This document shows, in pieces, positions 7,875 through 16,141 of a stretch of DNA of 64,000 nt. Position 1 is the stretch's first letter. Every line of letters starts with the position of its first letter. A program made the position numbers and the translations under genes. The notes beneath the pieces were generated by a model. That model was not told where the DNA came from. It made no database searches and saw only the letters and a list, made by a program, of their open reading frames with translations. Origin of the DNA: an uncultured Thermoproteales archaeon (GTDB lineage Archaea > Thermoproteota > Thermoprotei > Thermoproteales > Thermoproteaceae); the NCBI GenBank assembly GCA_938027595.1, contig CALJAK010000007.1:203982-267981 (forward strand), in the 5' to 3' direction.

Positions 7875-8862
7875 AATCCTAGATTGCGCCGCATGTCGCT
7901 ATTCATGCAGAGAGAAAGACATATGTAACTTCGGAAGCGAGTTGGGCGAAGCGGTGAAGTTGATCTCTAGAATGTTCAAGAGATCTATAGACGACACGTT
8001 GACGTTTAGATATGAACTCTTCAAGAAAATAAATGAAAAAATTGCCTTGAGAGCTACCTTAGCCACGGTGGGACTCGCGGTGATTGCACCCTATGTCGAG
8101 AACGCCGCAGAAGATATCTTGTTAATCCCAGGCAGACCCATATACATAACTAGAGGCGGCGTCAAGATAAAGACACAACAATGGGCTGAGGCTTCCCACA
8201 TCCACAGCCTCCTGCAGTTAGCTAACTTGAAGTATGTAGAAATCACTACGTCAAAACCATCCTTTAGATATGGACTCAGAATTGGAGACATCCGCCTGAG
8301 GATTTCTCTAGACATACCGCCAGTGGTGCCAACGCCACAAGCTTACATTAGGATACACGGGGGGAAAATCACAGTGAGACAATTACTGCGGGGGGGTTTT
8401 CTAAACGGGAGTCAACTCTCCACCATCTACAGAGCACTGACGGGGGGGCTACACATAGTGATCACCGGCCCGCCGGGCTCTGGGAAGACTACACTCCTGG
8501 CGGCGTTGGATGATCTAATCTCACCACACTTACAGCGAGTGTACATAGACGAAGCAGACGAGTTTGAAGAAGACCCAGAGAAAAACCAGATAAAGATTAG
8601 AAATAGCGACAAGACGAGGGAGGTTTACGCCTCTCTCAACAGAAACATAGACTTGGTCGTAATTGGCGAGTTGCAGTACGAAGAGCACTTCCACGCCTTT
8701 AAGACGGCGGTGGAGATCGGCGTCCAGACTTTGGCTACCATGCACTCAGCTAATGTAAACGACGCTGTTGATAGATTGGAGAGATACCTACCTCTGAGAA
8801 ACATTCTAATTGTACAACTCCAGAAGTCCCCGAGGAGAGTGACGGAGTTATATGTTAAGTGA
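7858..8862 (+). CDS. secretion/pilus-type ATPase (GspE/TadA/VirB11 superfamily)
   Basis: 334 residues. The N-terminal segment carries a cysteine cluster (CAACRYSC, then C). A variable N-terminal domain leads to Walker A GPPGSGKTT near residues 205-213. DLVVIGELQY holds the position of the Walker B/Glu region, and TLATMHSANVNDAVDRL is the His box typical of type II/IV secretion ATPases. Members power pilus assembly, DNA transfer or secretion. It is short compared with GspE-type proteins and nearer to VirB11/TadA size. It overlaps the mini-TFB gene upstream and the membrane protein gene downstream (11 bases), so the three form one unit. No pilin or prepilin peptidase is next to it. Confidence 0.8.
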   Translation: MSLLYKILDCAACRYSCREKDICNFGSELGEAVKLISRMFKRSIDDTLTFRYELFKKINEKIALRATLATVGLAVIAPYVENAAEDILLIPGRPIYITRGGVKIKTQQWAEASHIHSLLQLANLKYVEITTSKPSFRYGLRIGDIRLRISLDIPPVVPTPQAYIRIHGGKITVRQLLRGGFLNGSQLSTIYRALTGGLHIVITGPPGSGKTTLLAALDDLISPHLQRVYIDEADEFEEDPEKNQIKIRNSDKTREVYASLNRNIDLVVIGELQYEEHFHAFKTAVEIGVQTLATMHSANVNDAVDRLERYLPLRNILIVQLQKSPRRVTELYVK

Positions 8863-9391
8863 CTACATACTCCACAAAATAGTGACGCTGTACGAAAAGA
8901 CATACAACAGACTCGTCATTGCGTTGGCTTCCACAGCCATGGCGAGTGTCTTAACTAGCGGCGTGGCGCTCTTAACAATCCCAAACTTGAAGTATTTGTC
9001 TATAGCGCCCTTGGCGGTGGGTCTAGCCGCAGCGGAGAAGATAATGAGAAGTACAGAAATTAAAGTGAGGAAGCTACTAGAGGCGCCGGAGAGAGAAGTG
9101 GAGGTGGCGAACTACCTCACGCGATTGAAGGATTTATACATCGAGAGAGATTACTTAACGAGATATTCACAACAACCAAAAATAGAGGACCCCCTACTTA
9201 AGAAAGAAAAAAAACCCCTAGAGGCGTCCCGACGCTTCTTGAAGTCTAGATATACAGTGTTGAAGACTAGGAATAAGCTAGTAGTCACAGCCACGGCGCT
9301 GGCCGTGGCGCTGCCACATTTAATCATAGAAAAAGACGTGTTTATAGCTATGGCGGCGTTGGCTCTGGCGCTGTACGTAAAAAAACTCTAG
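8852..9391 (+). CDS. membrane protein, partner of the secretion-type ATPase
   Basis: 179 residues with two hydrophobic hairpins. The first, near residues 21-55, includes LVIALASTAMASVLTSGVAL and YLSIAPLAVGLAAAE. The second, near 145-176, includes LVVTATALAVALPHLI and VFIAMAALALALYV. A charged cytoplasmic-looking stretch of about 85 residues lies between. The layout recalls a reduced type II secretion/TadC platform protein, but no family signature was recognised. The start overlaps the ATPase end by 11 bases. The last residues overlap the convergent thermosome gene by 4 bases. Role as the membrane platform for the ATPase is inferred from context. Confidence 0.65.
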   Translation: MLSDYILHKIVTLYEKTYNRLVIALASTAMASVLTSGVALLTIPNLKYLSIAPLAVGLAAAEKIMRSTEIKVRKLLEAPEREVEVANYLTRLKDLYIERDYLTRYSQQPKIEDPLLKKEKKPLEASRRFLKSRYTVLKTRNKLVVTATALAVALPHLIIEKDVFIAMAALALALYVKKL

Positions 9392-11040
9392 TCAAACTCC
9401 TTCTCTCCCCCCTCCTTGCCCTCTTTCTTCTCTTCTTTCTCTAACTTAGAGGCGGCAATTATTTCGTCAATACGTAAAATCATGGAGGCGGCTTCTACAG
9501 CCACCTTCAACGCATTCAACTTCACGGAGAGTGGCTCTATGAGCCCAAGCGACATGGTGTCCACCACTTTGCCTTGGTAGACGTCCAGTCCGTACTTCAC
9601 ACCACCCTCGCTCTCGTGTTTGTGTGTGAGTTCTGTCAATATATCTATTGGGTCAAGTCCAGCGTTTTCAGCCAGCGCTTTGGGTATGCTCTCAAGCGCT
9701 CTGGCGAAAGCCTCTACTGCATATTGTTCTCTACCGCCTACCTTAGTGGCGTAAGCCCTCACGGCTTTTGCAGCCTCCACTTCCGCAGCACCGCCGGCCG
9801 GCAACACGTAGGGGTCTTCTACTACGTCTGCCACTACAGACAACGCATCGTCTAAGTTACGCTCAGCTTCGTCCACAAGCCGCTCGAAGCCACCTCTAAC
9901 CAATATGGAGACAGCTTTCGGATTCTTACACTGCTCCACAAAGACCATCTTCTCATCGCCTACCCGCCGCTCTTCCACCAAGCCAGCGAATCCCAAATCG
10001 GCCTCGGACAAGTCTTCAATGTTAGTCACCAACCTACCGCCGGTGGCTCTCACTAATTTCTCAATATCGCTACGCTTCACCCGCCGCACAGCCAATATCC
10101 CCGCTTTTGCTAAATAATACTGCGCAATGTCGTCAATGCCCTTAGTGGTGAACAACGCCGTCACGCCGAGAGATTTCAACTTCTCTACGTAATTCTTCAA
10201 TATCTTCTCTTCTTCTTCTAAAAACGCCCGCATTTGTGTCGGGTCGTTGATTCTAATCTCTGCATCTATCTCAAGTTTCTCTACCTCAAGCGGCGCGTCG
10301 AGGAGAGCTATCTTGGCGTTTATCACGCGCTTGGGCATCGCCGCGTGTACAACTTCTTTGTCAATCACAATGCCGTGCACAAGTTGAGTGTCTAACAACG
10401 ACCCACCGTGTTTCTTGACAATTTGGATATTGTCAAGGTCTACGTACCACCTGCCGTTTCGGTCCTCTGCCACTTGCAGCACTGCTTGTGCAGCCAAATT
10501 TGCGAAATACTCTTTTACAGTTTCAGAAATCTTGCCCCCCATGGCGGTTGTCGCAATTTTGACCAACGTCTCCCTATCAGTGCGGTTTACTGGAATTGCA
10601 ATCTTGCGCAAGTGGTCAGTAGCCACGTCCAACCCCTTCTTGAATCCAGACACTACCACTGTTGGGTGGATGTTTTTCTCTAGGAGCTTCTCGGCTTCCT
10701 CAAGCAACGCGCCGGCGAGTACAACGGCTGTGGTTGTGCCGTCTCCAGCCTCCTCTTCTTGCGATTTCGAAATCTCAACTAACAGTTTGGCTATGGGGTG
10801 TTGTACGTCCATCTCGTCGAGGATCGTAGCGCCGTCGTTAGTGATTGTGATGTCTCCAAGAGAGTCGATGAGCATTTTGTCCATCCCCTTGGGCCCCAAC
10901 GTAGATTTCATAACTTCTGAAATTGCTCTAGCTATCATGATGTTGAGTCTAAGCGCTTCTCTGCCGAACGCTCTCTGTGTGCCTTCTTTCAACACGAGTA
11001 CTGGCACGCCGCCTATTTGAGTTAACACAGCTTGACTCAT
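9388..11040 (-). CDS. thermosome subunit (group II chaperonin)
   Basis: 550 residues, full length for the family. Conserved motifs are LNIMIARAISEVMKSTLGP, DITITNDGATILDEM and GDGTTTAVVLAG in the ATPase domain, and VILRIDEIIA-like text near the C-terminus (MILRIDEIIAASKLE). The C-terminal tail is charged (KEEKKEGKEGGEKEFD) rather than the GGM repeat of bacterial GroEL. It assembles into a double ring that folds proteins with ATP. ATG at 11040 follows TTTTATATAC by about 20-25 bases, consistent with leaderless transcription. No second subunit gene is in the window. Confidence 0.96.
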   Translation of the reverse strand: MSQAVLTQIGGVPVLVLKEGTQRAFGREALRLNIMIARAISEVMKSTLGPKGMDKMLIDSLGDITITNDGATILDEMDVQHPIAKLLVEISKSQEEEAGDGTTTAVVLAGALLEEAEKLLEKNIHPTVVVSGFKKGLDVATDHLRKIAIPVNRTDRETLVKIATTAMGGKISETVKEYFANLAAQAVLQVAEDRNGRWYVDLDNIQIVKKHGGSLLDTQLVHGIVIDKEVVHAAMPKRVINAKIALLDAPLEVEKLEIDAEIRINDPTQMRAFLEEEEKILKNYVEKLKSLGVTALFTTKGIDDIAQYYLAKAGILAVRRVKRSDIEKLVRATGGRLVTNIEDLSEADLGFAGLVEERRVGDEKMVFVEQCKNPKAVSILVRGGFERLVDEAERNLDDALSVVADVVEDPYVLPAGGAAEVEAAKAVRAYATKVGGREQYAVEAFARALESIPKALAENAGLDPIDILTELTHKHESEGGVKYGLDVYQGKVVDTMSLGLIEPLSVKLNALKVAVEAASMILRIDEIIAASKLEKEEKKEGKEGGEKEFD

Positions 11041-11074
11041 GGATTTGACAAAATTCGTGTATATAAAAACTTTT

Positions 11075-11950
11075 CTATGTTAACTCAAGAGTATTAGCCA
11101 GCGACACTCCACCATCTTCAGTCACGTAGACAGTGTCTTCAAATTGGGCAACGAAACCCCCACTCTTCTCAATCAACACGCTGTAGCCGTAGAAAACTCC
11201 AGCGCGCACAGCCGCGTTGAACGCCGAAGCGTCCAGTTGGGGAAACCACCGGGGGGTAAACGGGAGAGTCCCCACTTCCGCCTTGACTACATCAATGACG
11301 TCTTGTAGAGGTTTATATCTCGTCTTCACAAGTCTAAATATAGTCACGTCTCTCCCATCCACCACGTACCCCCCGCCGTTTGTGACAAATGGCTCTATGG
11401 CGTACAAATCGCCAGGTGAAAACTGCTGCGAGGCAGATTTGTCTGGATAGTTAGGCACTACGTGCCCAGCGTGCAGGACGTAACGATCAATCTTGTGACC
11501 AGTCAAATTATATATGGGGTTAAATCCAAAGCTCTTCACAGTGTTCTCCACAACGGCGCCCACTTGCCACGCTCTCACTCCAGGCTTGACGGCGTTTATG
11601 GCTGCCTCAAGCGCCGACTTGGCGGCTTTCACCATACTCACAAACGCCGAACCGAGAGCTTTAGTGACAGCCGCATCCACTACGTAACCATCTAAGTGGG
11701 CACCTACGTCTATCTTCACCACGCCACTCTTTGGAATTGTCAACGAGTCACCCACTTTGGCTGTGTAGTGAGCACTAACGTCGTTTATGCCAATGTTGAG
11801 AGGGAAAGCTGGCTTGGCGCCGTTGGCTCTGATGTAAGACTCCACTTTTTCACAAATCTCCAAAATCGGCGCGCCGGGCTCCACCAAGTCGAGAGCGTAT
11901 TTCAACGCTTTGTGAACTACGTGCCCAACGTTGCGAAGAACGTCGTACAT
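11075..11950 (-). CDS. map: methionine aminopeptidase, type II archaeal
   Basis: 291 residues from the ATG at 11950. This start fits ATTTAAAC about 24 bases upstream better than the in-frame codon at 11998. The metalloprotease ligands are visible: Asp in VVKIDVGAHLDGYVVDAAV (two Asp), His in NLTGHKIDRYVLH, Glu in LYAIEPFVTNG and Glu in VAQFEDTVYV. An insertion between His and the first Glu marks the type II form. It removes N-terminal methionine from new proteins. It lies downstream of DnaG's divergent promoter region and 34 bases upstream of the thermosome start, on the same strand as the thermosome. Confidence 0.93.
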   Translation of the reverse strand: MYDVLRNVGHVVHKALKYALDLVEPGAPILEICEKVESYIRANGAKPAFPLNIGINDVSAHYTAKVGDSLTIPKSGVVKIDVGAHLDGYVVDAAVTKALGSAFVSMVKAAKSALEAAINAVKPGVRAWQVGAVVENTVKSFGFNPIYNLTGHKIDRYVLHAGHVVPNYPDKSASQQFSPGDLYAIEPFVTNGGGYVVDGRDVTIFRLVKTRYKPLQDVIDVVKAEVGTLPFTPRWFPQLDASAFNAAVRAGVFYGYSVLIEKSGGFVAQFEDTVYVTEDGGVSLANTLELT

Positions 11951-12012
11951 GTCCACAGCTATGGGATAGTTTAAATTTCTAAAATTTTTTAAACACATCT
12001 CTAGAGTGGTCC

Positions 12013-13233
12013 ATGGGAGCCTTGACTATAGTTGCGAAGTATATGATAGTGGCACAGATAGAAGTAAACGGAAGTGTAGACAAGTCAGACATAATAGGCG
12101 CACTCTTTTCACAAACTGAGGGACTCTTGGGGAAAGACATGGATCTCAGAGAGTTACAAATGATGGGGCGCATTGGGAGGATAGAAGTAGAAGTTTCTGA
12201 AAAAAACGGCAAGACAAAAGCCAAGATACTCATCCCCAGCAACCTCGACAGGTTTGAAACTGCGTTAGTGGCGGCGCTTATTGAGAGCATAGAGAGAGTG
12301 GGGCCCTACCTGGCGCAAGTGAAAGTACTCGAGATAAAAGATACGAGAGAGGAAAAGAGGAAAAAAATTATTGAAAAAGCAAAAGACTTAGTCAAATTGA
12401 TAGAAGAAGAAATACTGCCAGACACTAGAGAAATAATTGAAAAACTAAAGGAAGACGTAGCCAAGGCGGAGGTGGTGGAGTACGGCCCCGACAAACTGCC
12501 AGCCGGCCCCGACGTGGATAAATCAGATTCAATAATTGTGGTGGAGGGACGTGCAGACGTGGTGAATTTAGTAAAACACGGCTACCGGAACGTCATAGCG
12601 CTGGAGGGCATCAGTAGGGGGATATCGCCGACGGTGGTAGATTTGAGCAAGAAGAAGTCCATTACTGTGTTTATAGATGGAGACAAAGGCGGAGAGATGG
12701 TGTTGAGAGAGTTGTTGAAAGTGGCGCATGTAGATTACATCGCCAGAGCGCCCCCCGGCAAGGAGGTGGAACAATTAACCGCTAAAGAAATTTCCAAATC
12801 ACTTAGAAACAGAATAACACTAGAAGAGTGGTTAGCTCAACAGAAGAGCGAAAAACAAGAAGTCACGCCGCAGCAACAGCCGCAACAACAGCCGCAGCAT
12901 CAGCTGCAGCAAACGCCAGCGGCGTCTGTAACTCAGATCCAAATCCCCATAGACATAGGTAAGAAAATTGAGGAGATGTTTGGCACTCTAGAGGCTGAGC
13001 TTTATGACAAAGACTGGAGTTTGATAAAGAAAATCGCCGTGCGGGAGCTGCCGGACGTTTTGTCTAGTGAAGAAAATTCAATATACGCCCTGATTATGGA
13101 CGGCATTACAACTCAGCGGATTGTAGATCTGGCAGCTAAGAGGGGAGTCAAACTCATCATCACCGCGCGTGTGGGGCCTTTGACGAAAGTACCGGAGGAC
13201 ATGTCCATAATCCCCTTTGAGAAATTTAAATAA
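12013..13233 (+). CDS. dnaG: archaeal DnaG-type primase-like protein
   Basis: 406 residues. The N-terminal domain (MGALTIVAKYMIVAQIEVNG) is followed by a TOPRIM domain near 170-260: IIVVEGRADVVNL has the catalytic Glu and FIDGDKGG the DxD pair. A linker around 290-315 is unusually rich in glutamine (QQQPQQQPQHQLQQ), encoded by CAG/CAA repeats. Archaeal DnaG associates with the exosome and has been reported to have primase activity. The first in-frame ATG is used. The 3' end overlaps the convergent DNA polymerase gene by 8 bases. Confidence 0.93.
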   Translation: MGALTIVAKYMIVAQIEVNGSVDKSDIIGALFSQTEGLLGKDMDLRELQMMGRIGRIEVEVSEKNGKTKAKILIPSNLDRFETALVAALIESIERVGPYLAQVKVLEIKDTREEKRKKIIEKAKDLVKLIEEEILPDTREIIEKLKEDVAKAEVVEYGPDKLPAGPDVDKSDSIIVVEGRADVVNLVKHGYRNVIALEGISRGISPTVVDLSKKKSITVFIDGDKGGEMVLRELLKVAHVDYIARAPPGKEVEQLTAKEISKSLRNRITLEEWLAQQKSEKQEVTPQQQPQQQPQHQLQQTPAASVTQIQIPIDIGKKIEEMFGTLEAELYDKDWSLIKKIAVRELPDVLSSEENSIYALIMDGITTQRIVDLAAKRGVKLIITARVGPLTKVPEDMSIIPFEKFK

Positions 13234-15538
13234 AGTCTAGTAGTGATTTTTCGCCAGTTTTGAAATCACTTTCTCTAACGCCAACCACCTGCCCAATTCT
13301 CACCGCCGCTGGGATGATTTGGTGATTTATGTAATAATCTACGTCTATCTCTCTCGCATTTACAAATATGTACGGCATGGCTCTGTTGGATACTTTCTCC
13401 CCGCCCTTCACAATCACGTAGCCAATGGTGACTCCCCTCCCCACTCTGTAGCCTCTCTGCTTTAGGATTAAGGCCGCGTGGAGGTGGGGAGGGCGAGATT
13501 TGTACTCGCCCAACTCTTTGTCTAGAGTTTTCCAGATGATTAAGTTGTCCACTTCAAAGTTATAACTTCTAAGTTTTTCAATTTCTCTCTTTACATAGGT
13601 AATTACATTCCGTTTCGCCTCCTGGACGTCGCGGGAGTGTAGAATTATCTCCAATACCTTCAACTGGATTTCTTTCGCAAGTTCACACCAATCGCCTCTC
13701 ACTACTTCAAAACCGACGATGTCAACTCTGCCATCTTTCAAAAGACCGGCGTAGCGCTTCTTGGCTTCTGTGAAGAGTAGTTTTTTGTAGTCTTTGTCTA
13801 TCTTCACCTCAATGCCGTACTTCTCCTCTACATACCGCATGAGTCTCTCGACGTCTCCACCACTCTTCACAAAGAGGCTGTCTGTATCGCCGTAGATCAC
13901 GGAGATGTCGAGTTCTCTAGCTCTCTCGACTACATCTCTCATGATTGCTCTGCCGAAGGCGGTGACGGACTCAGCTACTTCTCTCTTGTACCACCGCGCG
14001 CCGACCCAACCTGTGTAGCCATATATGGCGTTGGCCATGATCTTCAACGCTTTCTGTCTCTCGTCGAGAATTCTATACTGTGGTGAAGTTACTGGATAAC
14101 GCTTCATCTCTTCTCTGACTGCCTTCCTAAGTTCAATCAAAGTCTTCAAAACTGTCGGAAAGAAACCGGGGGGACTCGCCCTAAACTTATGCCCCACCTC
14201 CGGCGCTATGTGAATTTCTCCCAACCACCCATCCCCCTGGACGTATGTGTCTGGAGACAAGTTGTACCTAATCATTATGTTTGGATACATAGAAGTGAAG
14301 TCCAGCACCAACACGTCTGAGTACAACCCCGGCTTAGGCGTCAATACAATTGCGCCTTTGTACGGCTCGTACTCCCGCTCCACTCTATTGGGAGCCACTT
14401 CGCCAAAGCGATGGGCATACCGCAGCAGCATCCACTCTACTCTATTGCCAACGCTGGCGGCCGCCACTTGATCCAGCGGAAGTCCAGACACAGAAGACAA
14501 CTCAATGAGAAACGGCAGCAGTCGCTCTCCAAGGCCATACGTCGACTTCACGTCGTCTAAGACGTACTGTCTCAATACCTCCCTCCGCTCCCTCCAGTAT
14601 TCATATATCTTGTGCCCCGGAATTAAAACTCGCTCTCCCCGCTTCATCACGCCGAAATACTCCGCAACTCTATCGAGAGTCTTCACTTTAATTTCGGAAA
14701 ACTCCTCCACGATGTTGTAGAGATCTACGTTCGCTCTGCCAATCACAGACCAGTGTCCATACACACCAGACTGCGGCTGGCCACCCAACCTATCCACCTT
14801 GAGAGACACCCCCACAGCCTTGGCTCTTTCAGTCAAATAAGGCCAGTCAAAACCGTTGTTGTTGTAGCCGACAATCACGTCGGGGTCGTACTCTCTGACG
14901 AAATTCGCGAAATTTCTCAAAACAGACTTGTCGTCTGTGCCGACTGCTTCAAACACCTCTTCGCCCCCATTGGAAGTCTTCACGGCAGCCATCACAACGG
15001 GATCTCTGGCGGGGTCCGGAGTCCCCCTCTCGTTGTATACTTCAATGTCGAAAGCCAACACTCTCAACTGCGGGGGGAAGCCACCGACTACCCCCAACCA
15101 CTTCTCCACTTCGTACACAAGCGTCGAGCCCAGCTTCCCCACTTCCCTCACTTCAGCCAAATTCCAACTACAGGGCAAGACGCCGGCGTCAATCAAATAC
15201 CGCATGTAGTACCTAATGTCAGCTTCATAAACGCCAACCACCCCCGGCATGGATGCAAACGTTTCTCTCAACGTCTTGACGTGCTCGGGTAATCTAGTCG
15301 ACACCTTCAGAAACTGCCTCGGCTGACCGAAGAACTTCCTCTCGACGACTTCCACTTTCTCCACTTCTCTGGGTAATTTCCCCACACAATCGGCACACTC
15401 TACGTAGAAATATGGCTTAAACGATCGGTCGGTCACCGTTACTCTCTCTCCCCCCTCGCCAATGGCAAAGATTCGCACTTCTGCCACGCCGCCGACAACG
15501 CCGTAAGTGATGTCTAGTGGCCAGAGTTTAAACTCCAC
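13226..15538 (-). CDS. polB: family B DNA polymerase
   Basis: About 770 residues from a GTG at 15538; the frame is open further to 15571. Exonuclease motifs are AFDIEVYNE (Exo I), YNNNGFDWPYL (Exo II) and YVLDDVKSTYG (Exo III). Polymerase motifs are DFTSMYPNIMI (A), KIMANAIYGYTGW (B) and YGDTDSLF (C). It is a proofreading replicative polymerase. The GTG start matches the family opening (EFKLWPLDITYGVV) and lies about 25 bases after GTTTTTATTG. A divergent set of tiny genes starts 33 bases away. Confidence 0.95.
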   Translation of the reverse strand: MEFKLWPLDITYGVVGGVAEVRIFAIGEGGERVTVTDRSFKPYFYVECADCVGKLPREVEKVEVVERKFFGQPRQFLKVSTRLPEHVKTLRETFASMPGVVGVYEADIRYYMRYLIDAGVLPCSWNLAEVREVGKLGSTLVYEVEKWLGVVGGFPPQLRVLAFDIEVYNERGTPDPARDPVVMAAVKTSNGGEEVFEAVGTDDKSVLRNFANFVREYDPDVIVGYNNNGFDWPYLTERAKAVGVSLKVDRLGGQPQSGVYGHWSVIGRANVDLYNIVEEFSEIKVKTLDRVAEYFGVMKRGERVLIPGHKIYEYWRERREVLRQYVLDDVKSTYGLGERLLPFLIELSSVSGLPLDQVAAASVGNRVEWMLLRYAHRFGEVAPNRVEREYEPYKGAIVLTPKPGLYSDVLVLDFTSMYPNIMIRYNLSPDTYVQGDGWLGEIHIAPEVGHKFRASPPGFFPTVLKTLIELRKAVREEMKRYPVTSPQYRILDERQKALKIMANAIYGYTGWVGARWYKREVAESVTAFGRAIMRDVVERARELDISVIYGDTDSLFVKSGGDVERLMRYVEEKYGIEVKIDKDYKKLLFTEAKKRYAGLLKDGRVDIVGFEVVRGDWCELAKEIQLKVLEIILHSRDVQEAKRNVITYVKREIEKLRSYNFEVDNLIIWKTLDKELGEYKSRPPHLHAALILKQRGYRVGRGVTIGYVIVKGGEKVSNRAMPYIFVNAREIDVDYYINHQIIPAAVRIGQVVGVRESDFKTGEKSLLDFI

Positions 15539-15571
15539 AAAAAACACATAAATAAACAATAAAAACGTCAC

Positions 15572-15661
15572 GTGGAGAAGTGCCTAGAGAAACTACCCAG
15601 GAAAACTGGGACTGCACACAGTCACATAGTCGATTGGTTACTAGAGAAAATTAGACAATGA
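15572..15661 (+). CDS. possible 29-residue microprotein
   Basis: A GTG-started frame of 29 codons reads MEKCLEKLPRKTG then AHSHIVDWLLEKIRQ. It begins about 21 bases after acataaataaac, and its TGA overlaps the ATG of the next membrane ORF (ATGA), the same coupling seen between real genes throughout this window. There is no recognisable domain. The length is so small that chance cannot be excluded. Confidence 0.35.
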   Translation: MEKCLEKLPRKTGTAHSHIVDWLLEKIRQ

Positions 15662-15867
15662 AACTATACATAACTCTCGCCGTAGTCACAGCGTCTTACA
15701 CCATGGCCGTCACTGGGGCACAGTTAACAAACCCAACCGAAGCGTTGTGGAACGGCGTAATTGGCGCCATGATGTCACTAGCGCTCGTCCTCTCCACAGT
15801 GCCACTAGCCGGACCGCAACGGTATCAAACGGCTTTGAGAATATTAACCACCTCACTCCCCCCATAG
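15658..15867 (+). CDS. small membrane protein, unknown
   Basis: 69 residues with two hydrophobic segments, LAVVTASYTMAVTGA near 7-21 and AMMSLALVLSTVPLAG near 37-52. The ATG overlaps the stop of a 29-codon frame. The frame ends in a run of six C (CTCCCCCCATAG). The reading frame displaced by one base continues with another transmembrane stretch, so the gene may be the first half of a three-segment protein split by a frameshift. No family was recognised. Confidence 0.4.
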   Translation: MKLYITLAVVTASYTMAVTGAQLTNPTEALWNGVIGAMMSLALVLSTVPLAGPQRYQTALRILTTSLPP

Positions 15868-16004
15868 ACGTCCAACTATTGACACAACTCCTAACCGCGG
15901 CTTCTTGGGTCGTGAACTTGACGTTTACAATTGTGTTATTGCTGTACGTACTCCAAGTGAAGAGATATCACGTGAGGCGGATAATCAAGACGTTGTTGTT
16001 CTAA
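15747..16004 (+). CDS. membrane segment in the displaced frame after the C6 run
   Basis: The useful part is the last 46 codons, from about 15867. IDVQLLTQLLTAASWVVN leads into FTIVLLLYVLQVK and a basic tail RYHVRRIIK. The upstream part of this frame overlaps the 69-residue ORF and looks like a shadow. No good start codon lies after the C6 run, which favours a frameshifted continuation of the previous ORF over a separate gene. The stop codon overlaps the discriminator base of the opposing tRNA-Thr. Confidence 0.3.
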   Translation: MERRNWRHDVTSARPLHSATSRTATVSNGFENINHLTPPIDVQLLTQLLTAASWVVNLTFTIVLLLYVLQVKRYHVRRIIKTLLF

Positions 16005-16109
16005 GCCCCGGCCGGGATTCGAACCCGGGACCTCCCGCTGTCTCGATCCATACAAGGCGTGCGCGGGGCTCCGCCCCAGGGCGCTCCGACCGGGCTGAGC
16101 TACCGGGGC
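16004..16109 (-). tRNA. tRNA-Thr(UGU) with two introns
   Basis: Acceptor stem GCCCCGG pairs with CCGGGGC, followed by U73, which suits archaeal threonine tRNA. The D-arm is GCTC/GAGC and the T-arm is CCGGG-TTCGAAT-CCCGG. The anticodon stem CCCGC/GCGGG and loop CTTGTAA only form after removal of two insertions: about 20 bases between positions 29 and 30 (TGGGGCGGAGCCCCGCGCAC) and 11 bases at the canonical 37/38 site (TGGATCGAGAC). The mature length is then 75 bases. CCA is not encoded. TATA-like TTTTTAAAATC lies about 25 bases upstream. Exact splice points could slide by a base or two. Confidence 0.9.
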
Positions 16110-16141
16110 GTCATACATTTTGTGAGATTTTAAAAATTTGA

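Noticed and set aside
10388-11020. 210-codon frame antisense to the thermosome
   Set aside because: The thermosome on the other strand is unambiguous; this frame has low-complexity Ser-rich content and no domain.
12853-12916. CAG/CAA repeat in dnaG as a mobile or CRISPR-like repeat
   Set aside because: It is in frame and encodes a Gln-rich linker between domains, with no spacers or flanking structure.
13113-13163. C/D box-like pair (GTGATGA and CTGA) antisense to dnaG
   Set aside because: Spacing is right, but there is no TATA box upstream, no internal boxes and no recognised rRNA target.
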